Below are positions 11,263 to 20,544 of a DNA stretch of 64,000 nt, piece by piece (position 1 is the first letter of the stretch; the number at the start of each line of letters is the position of its first letter). The DNA is from Streptomyces sp. NRRL WC-3618. Its GTDB lineage: Bacteria > Actinomycetota > Actinomycetes > Streptomycetales > Streptomycetaceae. The DNA lies in assembly GCF_001280005.1 (NCBI RefSeq), contig NZ_LGDW01000467.1, positions 62,001 to 126,000 on the forward strand, written 5' to 3'. The translations under genes and the position numbers were made by a program. The notes under the pieces are model-generated. The model was not told the DNA's origin, did no database searches, and saw only the letters and a program-made list of their open reading frames with translations.

Positions 11263-13149
11263 TCAGCCGTTCTTGATGCGGTTGGTCAGCTCGGTGACCT
11301 GGTTGTAGATGGAGCGGCGCTCGGCCATCAGCGCGCGGATCTTGCGGTCGGCGTGCATGACGGTGGTGTGGTCGCGGCCGCCGAACTGCGCACCGATCTT
11401 GGGCAACGAGAGGTCCGTGAGCTCCCGGCACAGGTACATGGCGATCTGGCGGGCCGTGACCAGCTGGCGGCCGCGTGAGCTGCCGCACAGGTCCTCGACC
11501 GTGAGGCCGAAGTAGTCGGCGGTCGCCGCCATGATGGCCGGCGCGGTGATCTCGGGGGTCGAGTCCTCGCCGCCCGGGATCAGGTCCTTGAGGACGATCT
11601 CCGTGAGGCCGAGGTCCACCGGCTGCCGGTTGAGCGACGCGAACGCCGTCACCCGGATCAGCGCCCCCTCCAGCTCGCGGATGTTGCGCGAGATGCGGGA
11701 GGCGATGAACTCGAGGACCTCCGGCGGGGCGTTGAGCTGCTCCTGGACCGCCTTCTTACGGAGGATGGCGATACGCGTCTCCAGCTCGGGCGGCTGGACG
11801 TCGGTGATCAGGCCCCACTCGAAACGGTTCCGCAGCCGGTCCTCCAGCGTGACCAGCTGCTTCGGCGGCCGGTCGCTGGACAGCACGATCTGCTTGTTGG
11901 CGTTGTGGAGCGTGTTGAAGGTGTGGAAGAACTCCTCCTGCGTCGACTCCTTGTCCGCGAGGAACTGGATGTCGTCGACGAGCAGGATGTCCATCTCGCG
12001 GTAGCGCTTGCGGAAGCTGTCGCCCTTGCCGTCGCGGATGGAGTTGATGAACTCGTTGGTGAACTCCTCCGAGCTCACGTACCGCACGCGCGTGCCGGGG
12101 TAGAGGCTGCGCGCGTAGTGCCCGATCGCATGCAGCAGGTGGGTCTTGCCGAGGCCCGACTCCCCGTAGATGAAGAGCGGGTTGTACGCCTTCGCGGGTG
12201 CCTCGGCGACAGCGACGGCGGCGGCGTGGGCGAAACGGTTCGACGCTCCGATGACGAAGGTGTCGAACAGGTATTTGGGGTTCAGGCGTGCCGTGGGTTC
12301 GCCGGGACCAGGTGCCGGGGTCTGCCTCGACGCCGGCGAGCCGGGTGAGCCGCCGCCGGGACGTACGGCGCCCCCGGGGCCGCCGCGGTGTCCGTGGCCG
12401 CCCGCCGAGGAGGAATCCGAAAGGTCGCGGCGGCCGTCGCGCTGCTCGTACTCCGCGCGCTGCTGTCCGTAGTCGCCGCGCTGCTGTTCGTAGTCCGAGC
12501 GCGGCTGCTCGTACTCGGAGCGCTGCTGCTCGTACGGCGAACGCTCGCGCGGTGGCTGCGGGCGGTAGTCCGAGGACGGCGACGCGTACGGGTCGCGCTC
12601 CGGGAAGCCGAGGCGGGGCTGCTGCCAGCCGTAGTCGTCCTGGGTCGGCCGGGGCCAGGCGCCGGGCTCGGGGCGCTGGTACTCGGAGGGGTAGGCGGGG
12701 CGGGCGGTCGGGAGCTGGTCCGTGTGGGAGGGCTGCTGGCCGTCGCGCGTCTGGGGGTGGTCGTCGGCGCGGTGGCGGCCGTACCCCTGGTACTGGTCGC
12801 GGGCCGGCGGGAGGTCGGGTTCCTCGTAGCGCGACTGCTGCGGGACGGAGGGGCCGGGCGGCATGGCCTCGCCGACGGAGTCGTCCACGGTGATGGCGAT
12901 GCGGATCGGGCGGCCGCACTCGCGGCTGAGCGTTTCGCTGACGATCGGTGCGAGGCGGCCTTCGAGGACGCCTTTCGCGAATTCGTTCGGTACGGCGAGC
13001 AGTGCGGTGTCCGCGACCAGGGCCAGCGGCTGGCAGCGCCTGATCCAGCGCTCGTCCTTCACCTCGACGCCCTGTCCACGCCCCTCACCGAGGAGATGTT
13101 CCAGCACTCGTGGCCACACTGCGGCAAGATCGGCAGGTACGTCAGCCAC
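11263..13149 (-). CDS. dnaA: Chromosomal replication initiator protein DnaA
   Basis: AAA+ initiator of 628 residues from the GTG at 13149 ([20 protein letters not shown]). Domain I is residues 1-100. Domain II is unusually long and low in complexity, roughly residues 105-285; it is rich in Pro, Gly, Gln, Arg and Tyr and contains repeated Y-x-Q-x-R units. Domain III carries Walker A ([15 protein letters not shown]) and Walker B (ILLVDDIQF). Domain IV ends with the DNA-binding signature [16 protein letters not shown] long domain II is a known Streptomyces trait. The frame extends 31 codons upstream, but that part overlaps the leader region and the GTG gives the conserved start. Confidence 0.97.
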   Translation of the reverse strand: MADVPADLAAVWPRVLEHLLGEGRGQGVEVKDERWIRRCQPLALVADTALLAVPNEFAKGVLEGRLAPIVSETLSRECGRPIRIAITVDDSVGEAMPPGPSVPQQSRYEEPDLPPARDQYQGYGRHRADDHPQTRDGQQPSHTDQLPTARPAYPSEYQRPEPGAWPRPTQDDYGWQQPRLGFPERDPYASPSSDYRPQPPRERSPYEQQRSEYEQPRSDYEQQRGDYGQQRAEYEQRDGRRDLSDSSSAGGHGHRGGPGGAVRPGGGSPGSPASRQTPAPGPGEPTARLNPKYLFDTFVIGASNRFAHAAAVAVAEAPAKAYNPLFIYGESGLGKTHLLHAIGHYARSLYPGTRVRYVSSEEFTNEFINSIRDGKGDSFRKRYREMDILLVDDIQFLADKESTQEEFFHTFNTLHNANKQIVLSSDRPPKQLVTLEDRLRNRFEWGLITDVQPPELETRIAILRKKAVQEQLNAPPEVLEFIASRISRNIRELEGALIRVTAFASLNRQPVDLGLTEIVLKDLIPGGEDSTPEITAPAIMAATADYFGLTVEDLCGSSRGRQLVTARQIAMYLCRELTDLSLPKIGAQFGGRDHTTVMHADRKIRALMAERRSIYNQVTELTNRIKNG

Positions 13150-13240
13150 AGGGCACGCTCTCTCACGGGGTCCCACGAACGTGTGGTTCTGGGACGTATC
13201 GGGATGTCTTCGGGTGGGACAGGCGGATGGGAGTCCGGCC

Positions 13241-13270
13241 ACGGTAGTCAGGGCGACGGGTGCGGTTCAA
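13241..13270 (-). promoter_or_regulatory. Candidate dnaA promoter
   Basis: On the minus strand TTGAAC (13265-13270) precedes TACCGT (13241-13246) by 18 bp, a good HrdB-type match. Transcription would start about 85 bases before the dnaA start codon. Two DnaA boxes abut the -35 element. Confidence 0.6.
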
Positions 13271-13274
13271 GTTG

Positions 13275-13295
13275 TTGTCCCCAGCCTGTGGATAG
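13275..13295. promoter_or_regulatory. Pair of DnaA boxes between the dnaA and rpmH promoters
   Basis: TTGTCCCCA (13275-13283) and the inverted box TGTGGATAG (13287-13295) face each other 3 bp apart, immediately upstream of the dnaA -35 element. The arrangement fits DnaA autoregulation, described for Streptomyces dnaA. The sites could also affect the divergent rpmH promoter. Confidence 0.7.
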
Positions 13296-13316
13296 TGTCT
13301 CGCCCTGGGCGCTGGT

Positions 13317-13346
13317 TTGACCGGATGGCGTAGCCCCGCGTACCGT
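13317..13346 (+). promoter_or_regulatory. Candidate rpmH operon promoter
   Basis: TTGACC (13317-13322) and TACCGT (13341-13346) are separated by 18 bp on the plus strand. The leader to the rpmH GTG would be about 180 bases. The element is the divergent partner of the dnaA promoter. Confidence 0.6.
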
Positions 13347-13533
13347 GACCAGGTCGAGTTGTCGATGGCTGCTGCCGCCTGCCTCCGATGGGCATAGATC
13401 ACGAACAGTGCTCCTACCAGGGCACCTTCCAGTGATCGAGCGGTGCACTCGGGCGTAAGCGAGCTACTCGTGGGCGCACGGTGACAGCCAAGACGGCACC
13501 CCGGTACCTACCGATTCTTTCTGGAGCCCCCGA

Positions 13534-13671
13534 GTGAGCAAGCGCACCTTCCAGCCGAACAACCGTCGCCGCGCGAAGACCCACGGCTTCCGCCTGCGGA
13601 TGCGTACCCGTGCCGGTCGCGCGATTCTCGCGAACCGCCGTGGCAAGGGTCGCGCGAGCCTGTCCGCCTGA
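13534..13671 (+). CDS. rpmH: 50S ribosomal protein L34
   Basis: Complete 45-residue L34, a very basic protein of the large ribosomal subunit ([19 protein letters not shown], then [19 protein letters not shown]). The start is GTG with GGAG about 9 bases upstream. It is first in the rpmH-rnpA-yidD-yidC-jag series that flanks dnaA in most bacteria. The gene is divergent from dnaA across a spacer with facing promoters and a DnaA-box pair. Confidence 0.97.
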   Translation: MSKRTFQPNNRRRAKTHGFRLRMRTRAGRAILANRRGKGRASLSA

Positions 13672-13692
13672 TCCTGATCAGGTCATGACGTC

Positions 13693-14064
13693 GTGCTGCC
13701 TACCGAGCATCGGCTGAGGCGGCGCGAGGACTTCGCGACCGCGGTACGACGGGGTCGCCGGGCTGGTCGCCCGCTCCTCGTCGTCCATCTTCGTAGCGGT
13801 ACCACGGACCCGCACGCGCCTGGGGAGAGCGCTCCCCCGACGCGTGCGGGTTTCGTTGTCAGCAAGGCAGTGGGCGGCGCGGTCGTCCGCACCAGGGTGA
13901 AGCGCCAGCTTCGCCATCTGATGCGCGACCGGGTCGCCGGGCTGCCCCCCGGTAGCCTGGTAGTCGTACGAGCGCTGCCCGGTGCGGGCGACGCCGACCA
14001 TGCACAGCTGGCCCGAGACCTGGACGCCGCTCTGCAGCGGCTGCTGGGAGGGGGCGCGCGATGA
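13693..14064 (+). CDS. rnpA: Ribonuclease P protein component
   Basis: Small basic protein of 123 residues that binds RNase P RNA and helps it cut the 5' leader from tRNA precursors. The start is the GTG at 13693 ([21 protein letters not shown]). The family RNA-binding signature is present as [16 protein letters not shown] near residues 68-82. The insert around residues 36-50 ([18 protein letters not shown]) is typical of actinobacterial members. It lies 21 bp after rpmH and overlaps yidD by 4 bp, which implies coupled translation. Confidence 0.95.
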   Translation: MLPTEHRLRRREDFATAVRRGRRAGRPLLVVHLRSGTTDPHAPGESAPPTRAGFVVSKAVGGAVVRTRVKRQLRHLMRDRVAGLPPGSLVVVRALPGAGDADHAQLARDLDAALQRLLGGGAR

Positions 14065-14414
14065 AGTACCCGCTGCTGGCCCTGATCAAGCTGTACCAGT
14101 GGACGATCAGTCCGCTGCTCGGGCCTGTGTGCAAGTACTACCCGTCGTGCTCCCACTACGGCTATACGGCCATCGACCGGCACGGCGCGGTCAAGGGAAC
14201 GGCACTCACCGGTTGGCGCATCCTGCGGTGCAATCCGTGGTCGCTGGGTGGTGTGGACCATGTTCCCCCGCGCAAGCGTCCGCGGTGGCACGAAATGCTG
14301 CGCAACACCTGGCGTGCACGCAAGGGCGGGACCTCCGCCGCCGGCGCGGCCATCGAGGGGCAGAACCCCCCGAGCCCGGCCGCCGAGACCCCGTCCCATG
14401 TCCAAGGAGCATGA
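14061..14414 (+). CDS. yidD: Membrane protein insertion efficiency factor YidD
   Basis: A 117-residue YidD protein. The family core is complete: an amphipathic N-terminus ([21 protein letters not shown]), the cysteine motif [15 protein letters not shown], then [19 protein letters not shown]. The C-terminal 40 residues are a polar extension ([19 protein letters not shown]) common in Streptomyces. YidD is thought to assist the YidC insertase at the inner face of the membrane. The start codon overlaps the rnpA stop, and yidC begins 3 bp after its stop. Confidence 0.93.
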   Translation: MKYPLLALIKLYQWTISPLLGPVCKYYPSCSHYGYTAIDRHGAVKGTALTGWRILRCNPWSLGGVDHVPPRKRPRWHEMLRNTWRARKGGTSAAGAAIEGQNPPSPAAETPSHVQGA

Positions 14415-14417
14415 TTA

Positions 14418-15701
14418 GTGGACACGATTGCCAGCATTTTCAGCTTCATCACGACACCCGTTTCCTGGGTCATCGTCCAGTTCCACAGCGTGTACGGCGC
14501 GATCTTCGGCCCCGACACCGGCTGGGCCTGGGGCTTGTCCATCGTGTCCCTGGTGATCCTGATCCGCATCTGCCTGATCCCGCTCTTCGTGAAGCAGATC
14601 AAGGCGACCCGGGCCATGCAGACGCTGCAGCCCGAGATGAAGAAGATCCAGGAGCGCTTCAAGAACGACAAGCAGCGCCAGTCCGAAGAGATGATGAAGC
14701 TGTACAAGGAGACGGGCACCAACCCGCTCTCCTCGTGCCTTCCCATCCTGGCGCAGTCTCCGTTCTTCTTCGCCCTCTACCACGTGCTCAACGGCATCGC
14801 GTCGAACGAGCAGATCGGCGTCATCAACGGTGATCTGCTGGAGAGTGCGCAGAAGGCGCACATCTTCGGCGCTCCGCTGGCAGCGAAGTTCACCGAGAGC
14901 GCGGCGAAGGTGGAGGCGCTCGGCGCCTCGATCACCGACGTCCGCGTCGTCACCGCGATCATGATCGTCCTGATGTCGGCGTCGCAGTTCTACACGCAGC
15001 GCCAGCTGATGACGAAGAACGTCGACACCACGGTGAAGACACCGTTCATGCAGCAGCAGAAGATGCTGATGTACGTCTTCCCGGTCATGTTCGCCGTCTT
15101 CGGCATCAACTTCCCGGTCGGTGTCCTCGTCTACTGGCTGACCACCAACGTGTGGACCATGGGCCAGCAGATGTACGTCATCCGCAACAACCCGACTCCG
15201 GGAAGCAAGGCTCAGGCCGCCTACCTGGAGCGCCTCCTCAAGCACGTCACGCACCACGGCAAGACCCGCAGCCGCGGCGAGCGCGCCATCGTGAAAGCCA
15301 TCGTCACCAAGGGCCGTGACCGCAACGAGTTCGAGCGCAAGTTCATCAACGGTCTGAACAAGGCAGGCCTGACGGCCCAGGCCGACGGCACGGTGACGAC
15401 GGGCGTGAACCCGGAGGTCACCGAGACCGAGGACGGTACGCCCGCCACCGGTACCGCCAAGCGTCAGCAGCCCAAGCGCCAGAGCAAGTCCCAGCGTCAG
15501 TCGGGCGCCAAGCCCGCAGGCGGTTCCGAGCCGGACACCCCCACGACGTCGCTGATCAAGTCCGACGAGCCCGAGGACGCCAAGTCGGCCGGAGGGGCCG
15601 CCAAGCAGGCCGCCACCCAGCCCGGTCCCGGCACCCGCAGCAAGGCCCAGTCCGGACAGCGCAAGGGTCCGCAGCGTCCCAAGTCCCCGTCCAAGAAGTA
15701 A
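14418..15701 (+). CDS. yidC: Membrane protein insertase YidC (Oxa1 family)
   Basis: Insertase of 427 residues that places proteins in the cytoplasmic membrane alone or with SecYEG. It starts with GTG ([17 protein letters not shown]). Hydrophobic segments lie near residues 8-28, 38-58, 105-130, 180-200 and 215-240. The conserved Oxa1 region reads [16 protein letters not shown]. The cytoplasmic tail from about residue 260 is long, basic and rich in Lys, Gln, Ser and Pro, which is usual for actinobacteria and may contact ribosomes. It sits between yidD and jag in the ribosomal operon. Confidence 0.96.
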   Translation: MDTIASIFSFITTPVSWVIVQFHSVYGAIFGPDTGWAWGLSIVSLVILIRICLIPLFVKQIKATRAMQTLQPEMKKIQERFKNDKQRQSEEMMKLYKETGTNPLSSCLPILAQSPFFFALYHVLNGIASNEQIGVINGDLLESAQKAHIFGAPLAAKFTESAAKVEALGASITDVRVVTAIMIVLMSASQFYTQRQLMTKNVDTTVKTPFMQQQKMLMYVFPVMFAVFGINFPVGVLVYWLTTNVWTMGQQMYVIRNNPTPGSKAQAAYLERLLKHVTHHGKTRSRGERAIVKAIVTKGRDRNEFERKFINGLNKAGLTAQADGTVTTGVNPEVTETEDGTPATGTAKRQQPKRQSKSQRQSGAKPAGGSEPDTPTTSLIKSDEPEDAKSAGGAAKQAATQPGPGTRSKAQSGQRKGPQRPKSPSKK

Positions 15702-15716
15702 GAAGGAGTCCATCCC

Positions 15717-16232
15717 GTGACGGAAGGCACCACCACCTCCGCCGCAGCAGAGGGTGTCGACACCCTGTCCCGCCTGGAGCAGGAGGGCGAGATCGCGGCG
15801 GACTACCTCGAGGGTCTGCTGGACATCGCCGACCTCGACGGCGACATCGACATGGACGTCGAGGCCGATCGCGCGGCTGTCTCGATCATCAGCGACGCGG
15901 GCAGCCGCGACCTGCAGAAGCTGGTCGGCCGGGACGGCGAGGTGCTGGAGGCCCTCCAGGAGCTCACGCGCCTTGCCGTGAACCGGGAGACCGGGGACCG
16001 CAGCCGCCTGATGCTCGACATCGCGGGCTACCGAGCCAAGAAGCGTGAGGAGCTCTCGGAACTGGGCGCCAAGGCCGCGGCCGAGGTCAAGAGTTCCGGC
16101 GAGCCCGTCAAGATGAAGCCGATGACCCCGTTCGAGCGCAAGGTCGTGCACGACGCGGTCAAGGCCGCCGGTCTGCGCAGCGAGTCCGAGGGCGAGGAGC
16201 CGCAGCGCTTCGTCGTCGTCCTTCCCGCCTGA
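15717..16232 (+). CDS. jag: Jag/KhpB-type KH-R3H RNA-binding protein
   Basis: A 171-residue protein with an N-terminal acidic linker, a KH-like fold (VGRDGEVLEALQELTRLAVNR, residues 65-95) and a C-terminal R3H domain (MTPFERKVVHDAVK...EGEEPQRFVVVLP). Related Jag/KhpB proteins bind RNA and influence cell division and envelope genes in Gram-positive bacteria. The start is GTG with AAGGAG in the 16-bp gap after yidC. A strong terminator follows, so this is probably the last gene of the rpmH-initiated unit. Confidence 0.93.
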   Translation: MTEGTTTSAAAEGVDTLSRLEQEGEIAADYLEGLLDIADLDGDIDMDVEADRAAVSIISDAGSRDLQKLVGRDGEVLEALQELTRLAVNRETGDRSRLMLDIAGYRAKKREELSELGAKAAAEVKSSGEPVKMKPMTPFERKVVHDAVKAAGLRSESEGEEPQRFVVVLPA

Positions 16233-16249
16233 CCGGTACGTAGGTCCCT

Positions 16250-16285
16250 CGGCCCCGTCTGTTGCGCAGACGGGGCCGAACTTTG
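16250..16285 (+). terminator. Intrinsic terminator after jag
   Basis: The 12-bp arms CGGCCCCGTCTG (16250-16261) and CAGACGGGGCCG (16267-16278) enclose a short loop and are followed by a T-containing stretch (aactttg). Confidence 0.85.
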
Positions 16286-16413
16286 TCAGCCTGTAGTTCC
16301 CGGCAGCTGTTGGCCCCTGCTCCTCCCCCTGCGGTTCCTCGACAGCTCCAGTCCCTGATAGTCCTGGTGATCAGCGCCCAGTGCGCTCATGCGGTACGGA
16401 AGGACGGTTCCCC

Positions 16414-17130
16414 GTGACGGAAGCAGCGGAGCTCCCCCCGGCGCCCGAGCAGGCGCGTCAGGTGTTCGGCGATCGCTTCGCGGACGCGGTTCGGTACGCG
16501 GAACTGCTTGCCGAGGCGGGTGTGCAGCGCGGTCTGATCGGCCCGCGCGAAGTACCCCGCCTCTGGGAGCGGCACCTGTTGAACTGTGCGGTGCTCTCCG
16601 AGGTCGTGCCGGAGAACGTGACGGTGTGCGATGTCGGCTCGGGCGCGGGTCTGCCGGGTATTCCGCTGGCGCTGGTCCGGGAGGACCTGAAGATCACGCT
16701 GCTCGAACCCCTGCTGCGGCGGACCAATTTCCTCAGCGAAGTCGTGGAGCTGCTGGGCCTGGACCATGTGACGGTTATCCGTGGCCGCGCGGAAGAGGTC
16801 ATGGGGACGCTCCAGCCGGTCCATGTGGTGACGGCCCGTGCCGTGGCCCCCCTGGACCGTCTGGCCACGTGGGGCATTCCTTTGCTGCGTCCTTACGGGG
16901 AGATGCTCGCCCTCAAGGGAGACACCGCGGAGGAGGAGCTGAAGGCTTCGGCCACCGCGCTGAGCAAGCTCGGGGCGGTGGGGACGTCCATCCTCCAGGT
17001 GGGTGAGGGCGTGGTGGACCCGCTGTCCACCGTCGTACGGGTCGAGGTAGGCGAGAGCCCTGGCGGAGTGCGGTTCGCGGCCAAGCGGGCCAAGGCTGCC
17101 CGGGTCGGACGGGCGCGGCGGCGGCGCTGA
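16414..17130 (+). CDS. rsmG: 16S rRNA (guanine-N7)-methyltransferase RsmG
   Basis: Rossmann methyltransferase of 238 residues that makes m7G527 in 16S rRNA; loss in Streptomyces gives low-level streptomycin resistance and enhanced antibiotic production. The SAM-binding motif CDVGSGAGLPGIPLALV and the acidic LLEPL loop are clear. The PREVPRLWERHLLNCAVLSE stretch is the usual GidB N-terminal signature. The frame opens at a GTG at 16381, but the GTG at 16414 has AAGGA about 9 bases upstream and yields the conserved start VTEAAELPP. It has its own upstream gap after the jag terminator. Confidence 0.95.
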   Translation: MTEAAELPPAPEQARQVFGDRFADAVRYAELLAEAGVQRGLIGPREVPRLWERHLLNCAVLSEVVPENVTVCDVGSGAGLPGIPLALVREDLKITLLEPLLRRTNFLSEVVELLGLDHVTVIRGRAEEVMGTLQPVHVVTARAVAPLDRLATWGIPLLRPYGEMLALKGDTAEEELKASATALSKLGAVGTSILQVGEGVVDPLSTVVRVEVGESPGGVRFAAKRAKAARVGRARRRR

Positions 17131-17239
17131 TCGTCAGGTTCGTTGATCCGTCCTGACGAAGAGCCGTACTCCACACAAGCTGTCAAACCTACGCATCTCG
17201 GAGTGTCGCGCGGCCAGGTAGCTCACAGCTGGGCATCTT

Positions 17240-17253
17240 GTTTCACGTGAAAC
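17240..17253. other. parS: parS site 1 (upstream of parA)
   Basis: Perfect GTTTCACGTGAAAC, the Streptomyces ParB-binding centromere word. It lies 172 bp before the chosen parA start. Confidence 0.95.
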
Positions 17254-17348
17254 GTCGCTCACTGCTGCACGGCATCATCAGCCGCGGCCGGGCCGCGGCC
17301 GCTCCCCGCGACCGAAAGCCTCTCGGTTCACCCGCAGAGGTAACGGAG

Positions 17349-17375
17349 TTGTCCACAGAGGTGGATTTCTCCACA
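17349..17375. promoter_or_regulatory. Two DnaA boxes upstream of parA
   Basis: A perfect TTGTCCACA (17349-17357) and TTCTCCACA (17367-17375), in the same orientation and 9 bp apart, lie between parS site 1 and the parA start. They could link DnaA to parAB transcription; this is inferred. Confidence 0.65.
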
Positions 17376-17411
17376 GAACACCAGGCCTCACTGGTTCACG
17401 ACCCCGAAGGC

Positions 17412-18485
17412 ATGGCAGGCTCTGTTCATTGCGAGCCTGAAGTCGAGGAGAGTGAATCCTTGCGGTCCAACGCCAACATCGCGGGACCGATGACCGATCC
17501 GGTCCCCGGTCCCCGAACCGAGTCGATCGGGGCGGATGTTTCACGTGAAACACCGCCCCCGATGGACGACACTCCCATCGGTCGTGCTGCCCAAATGGCG
17601 GTGGAGGCTCTGGGGCGGGCCGGCGAAGGCCTGCCACGGCCGGAGCGAACCCGTGTCATGGTGGTCGCCAACCAGAAGGGCGGAGTGGGGAAGACGACGA
17701 CAACCGTCAACCTCGCCGCCTCGCTGGCCCTGCACGGGGCCCGCGTCCTGGTCGTGGACCTCGACCCTCAGGGCAACGCTTCCACGGCGCTGGGGATCGA
17801 CCATCACGCCGATGTTCCTTCCATCTATGACGTGTTGATCGACAGCAGGCCACTCTCGGAAGTCGTTCAGCCGGTCCCCGACGTCGAGGGCCTCTTCTGT
17901 GCACCCGCCACCATCGATCTCGCCGGTGCGGAGATCGAGCTGGTGTCCCTGGTGGCACGAGAGAGCCGGCTTGAGCGCGCGATCCAGGCGTATGAGCAGC
18001 CTCTGGACTACATCCTCATCGACTGCCCACCCTCGCTGGGTCTGCTGACGGTCAACGCACTGGTCGCCGGTGCTGAGGTGCTCATTCCGATCCAGTGTGA
18101 GTACTACGCGCTGGAAGGTCTGGGACAGCTGTTGCGCAACGTCGATCTGGTGCGGGCGCACCTCAACCGCGACCTGCAGGTAACGACGATCCTGCTCACC
18201 ATGTACGACGGCCGGACGCGCCTCGCGTCCCAGGTCGCGGACGAGGTGCGCAACCACTTCGGCGACGAGGTGCTGCGGACGAGCATTCCGCGCTCGGTCC
18301 GTATCTCGGAGGCACCGAGCTATGGACAGACGGTGCTCACTTACGATCCAGGATCGAGTGGGGCCCTGTCCTATCTTGAGGCGGCCCGAGAAATCGCGCT
18401 GAAGGGTGTCGGCGTCAGCTATGACGCGCAGCATGCCCACATCGGCGCACAGAGCGAACAGAGCATCGTGGAGGGTATCCAGTGA
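17412..18485 (+). CDS. parA: Chromosome-partitioning ATPase ParA
   Basis: Deviant Walker ATPase of 357 residues that acts with ParB to position origins, especially when aerial hyphae septate. The P-loop K-G-G-V-G-K spans residues 89-94. [12 protein letters not shown] (A') and [18 protein letters not shown] (Walker B region) follow. The first 80 residues are a variable, low-complexity extension. The frame is open back to 17238, but that stretch holds parS and DnaA boxes; the ATG at 17412 with GAAGG before it is preferred, with moderate certainty. A parS site lies inside the gene and encodes V-S-R-E-T. The stop overlaps the parB start (GTGA). Confidence 0.93.
   Translation: MAGSVHCEPEVEESESLRSNANIAGPMTDPVPGPRTESIGADVSRETPPPMDDTPIGRAAQMAVEALGRAGEGLPRPERTRVMVVANQKGGVGKTTTTVNLAASLALHGARVLVVDLDPQGNASTALGIDHHADVPSIYDVLIDSRPLSEVVQPVPDVEGLFCAPATIDLAGAEIELVSLVARESRLERAIQAYEQPLDYILIDCPPSLGLLTVNALVAGAEVLIPIQCEYYALEGLGQLLRNVDLVRAHLNRDLQVTTILLTMYDGRTRLASQVADEVRNHFGDEVLRTSIPRSVRISEAPSYGQTVLTYDPGSSGALSYLEAAREIALKGVGVSYDAQHAHIGAQSEQSIVEGIQ
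17538..17551. other. parS: parS site 2 (inside parA)
   Basis: Perfect GTTTCACGTGAAAC, in frame in parA as V-S-R-E-T within the disordered N-terminal region. Confidence 0.95.
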
Positions 18486-19582
18486 GCGAGCGACGGAGGG
18501 GGTTGGGCCGTGGTCTCGGCGCACTGATCCCAGCGGCACCGACCGGAGACAGGCCGACGCCACCGGCGATGGGAGGCACGGCCTCCACCTCACCGGCTGC
18601 GGTGCCGGTACTCACGGCGGAGCGTGGAGTGGCTGCGGCAAGGGTGGCTACGCTGCCCTCTGTTTCACGTGAAACAGAGGATGCGTACGCGAACGACTTC
18701 GGGGAGGTTCCGGCGCCTCCCATCGGAGCCCACTTCGCCGAGCTTCCCCTCGACTCCATCACGCCGAACCCCCGCCAGCCTCGTGACGTGTTCGACGAGG
18801 ACGCGCTGGCGGAGCTGGTCACCTCCATCAAGGAGGTAGGTCTCCTCCAGCCCGTCGTCGTGCGGCAGGTGGGTCCGGCGAGCTACGAGCTCATCATGGG
18901 CGAGCGGCGCTGGCGGGCCTGCCGTGAAGCGGGCTTGGAGGCGATCCCCGCGATCGTGCGGGCCACGGACGACGACAAGCTTCTGCTGGACGCACTGCTG
19001 GAGAACCTCCACAGGTCTCAGCTGAACCCCCTGGAAGAGGCGGCGGCCTACGACCAGTTGCTCAAGGACTTCCACTGCACGCACGATCAGCTGGCGGACC
19101 GGATCGGTCGTTCCCGTCCGCAGGTCTCCAACACGTTGCGTCTGCTGAAGCTCTCGCCGGCGGTGCAGCGTCGTGTCGCCGCCGGAGTTCTCTCCGCTGG
19201 GCATGCCCGGGCGCTTCTGTCCGTGGACGATTCGGAGGAGCAGGACCGGCTGGCTCACCGGATCGTGGCCGAGGGGCTTTCGGTACGGGCCGTCGAGGAG
19301 ATTGTCACCCTGATGGGCTCGCGGCCGAAGGCGGCTACAAGGACCAAGGGGCCGCGGGCCGGTGCCCTGGTGTCTCCGGCACTGAACGATCTCGCCGGCC
19401 GTCTCTCGGATCGCTTCGAGACGCGGGTGAAGGTCGACCTCGGGCAGAAGAAGGGCAAGATCACCGTCGAGTTCGCCTCGATGGAAGACCTCGAGCGCAT
19501 CCTCAGCTCCCTCGCCCCGGGCGAGGGGCCGGTTCTTCAGAAGAGCCTTCTGGACGATGACTCCGAGGACTCGGAGGAGTGA
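18482..19582 (+). CDS. parB: Chromosome-partitioning protein ParB
   Basis: CTP-dependent DNA clamp of 366 residues that loads at parS and spreads. The N-terminal ParA-contacting segment is [13 protein letters not shown] (residues 4-16). A variable linker follows and carries a parS-encoded V-S-R-E-T. The ParB N-domain begins at [26 protein letters not shown] and holds the CTP-site motif GERRWRAC and [14 protein letters not shown]. The central helix-turn-helix ([19 protein letters not shown]) and the C-terminal dimerisation domain complete it. The GTG start overlaps the parA stop by 4 bp. Confidence 0.96.
   Translation: MSERRRGLGRGLGALIPAAPTGDRPTPPAMGGTASTSPAAVPVLTAERGVAAARVATLPSVSRETEDAYANDFGEVPAPPIGAHFAELPLDSITPNPRQPRDVFDEDALAELVTSIKEVGLLQPVVVRQVGPASYELIMGERRWRACREAGLEAIPAIVRATDDDKLLLDALLENLHRSQLNPLEEAAAYDQLLKDFHCTHDQLADRIGRSRPQVSNTLRLLKLSPAVQRRVAAGVLSAGHARALLSVDDSEEQDRLAHRIVAEGLSVRAVEEIVTLMGSRPKAATRTKGPRAGALVSPALNDLAGRLSDRFETRVKVDLGQKKGKITVEFASMEDLERILSSLAPGEGPVLQKSLLDDDSEDSEE
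18662..18675. other. parS: parS site 3 (inside parB)
   Basis: Perfect GTTTCACGTGAAAC, in frame in parB as V-S-R-E-T between the N-terminal peptide and the CTP-binding domain. Confidence 0.95.
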
Positions 19583-19622
19583 GTCCTCGGCCGGCCGCGC
19601 GGTTTCCGCTCGATCGGCTGCC

Positions 19623-19670
19623 AGAGCGGGCCGTGTTCCGGTGGGTGCGGGAACACGGCCCGCTCTTTGC
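19623..19670 (+). terminator. parAB terminator
   Basis: The 17-bp perfect arms AGAGCGGGCCGTGTTCC (19623-19639) and GGAACACGGCCCGCTCT (19649-19665) are followed by ttgcttt. They lie 40 bases after the parB stop. Confidence 0.9.
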
Positions 19671-19766
19671 TTTCAGTCGGTGTCGATGCAATCGCTTCGT
19701 GGATACGATGCGTTCGGGAATGGCGCATCCACCTGGCAGCACCTCGGTATTGGGGAGGCGGGGGCC

Positions 19767-20024
19767 ATGCGAACGGTGAGCCGCACCGGACTGGTGAGCG
19801 CGGGTCTGGGACTGGGCGCCGTCGGCGGGTTCGTCGGCAGTCTGCTCAGGGAACGGAGTGCTCTGACAGCCGCCCGCGACGCCGCGGGCGAAGGAAGCGA
19901 GGAACAGCGTTCATGGGGCGTCGGCTCGTACCGCTCACGCTGGACAACGTTCAGGACCTTCCCCAGCGCTGTCGCGCGTGTGTCTTCTGGGAACTGGATC
20001 CTGTCAGCGGGGAAGCCGCGGTAA
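19767..20024 (+). CDS. Possible small membrane protein overlapping the acetyltransferase gene
   Basis: An ATG at 19767 opens an 85-residue frame with a basic N-terminus and one glycine-rich hydrophobic segment (LVSAGLGLGAVGGFVGSLL, residues 9-27). A polar stretch follows. Third-position G/C is high up to about codon 45 and then falls where the frame runs out of phase through the start of the acetyltransferase gene. The upstream sequence GGGGAGGCGGGGGCC contains a plausible ribosome site. It could be a true small membrane protein or a chance frame in the leader. I do not recognise a family. Confidence 0.35.
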   Translation: MRTVSRTGLVSAGLGLGAVGGFVGSLLRERSALTAARDAAGEGSEEQRSWGVGSYRSRWTTFRTFPSAVARVSSGNWILSAGKPR

Positions 20025-20530
20025 AGGCGGGGACACCCGCGCTCGAGAAGGAAGCGTGGATCTCGGCAGTCCTGCTCGACTGGGGCTCCTGCGGCCGCGT
20101 CGTCTATGTCGACGACACTCCGGTGGGGTTCGTGCTCTACGCCCCTCCGGCCTACGTTCCCCGGTCCACGGCGTTCCCGACGAGCCCGGTCTCGCCGGAC
20201 GCGGTCCAGTTGATGACCGCCTTCATCATGCCGGGCTACCAGGGACAGGGACTGGGGCGCGTGATGGTCCAGACGGTTGCCAAGGACCTTCTGCGCCGGG
20301 GGTTCAAGGCGATCGAGGCCTTCGGGGACGCCCGTTGGAAGGAGCCGGCTTGCGTCCTGCCCGCCGACCATCTGCTGGCCGTCGGCTTCAAGACGGTGCG
20401 TCCCCATCCCGTGCATCCCCGGCTTCGGCTGGAACTGCGAACGACGCTCTCCTGGAAGGAAGACGTGGAGTTGGCGCTCGACCGGCTGCTGGGAGCAGTG
20501 CAGAAGGAGCCGGCTCTCCGGCCGCTCTAG
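19913..20530 (+). CDS. GNAT-family acetyltransferase
   Basis: A 205-residue GNAT-fold protein; these transfer acetyl from acetyl-CoA to an amine, here unknown. The N-terminus MGRRLVPLTLDNVQDLPQRC is characteristic of the Streptomyces gene that follows parB. The acetyl-CoA loop is seen as MPGYQGQGLGRVMVQTVAKDLLRRGF (residues 104-129). The start is the ATG at 19913; longer upstream frames overlap the parB terminator. It converges with trxA across a hairpin and a parS site. The conserved position next to parAB makes a link to chromosome or envelope biology possible, but nothing in the sequence proves it. Confidence 0.85.
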   Translation: MGRRLVPLTLDNVQDLPQRCRACVFWELDPVSGEAAVKAGTPALEKEAWISAVLLDWGSCGRVVYVDDTPVGFVLYAPPAYVPRSTAFPTSPVSPDAVQLMTAFIMPGYQGQGLGRVMVQTVAKDLLRRGFKAIEAFGDARWKEPACVLPADHLLAVGFKTVRPHPVHPRLRLELRTTLSWKEDVELALDRLLGAVQKEPALRPL

Positions 20531-20544
20531 GGGTGGAAACAGAA

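Noticed and set aside
14415..16151. Minus-strand open frame of 578 codons opposite yidC and jag
   Set aside because: Antisense to two well-identified genes; composition is that of a shadow frame.
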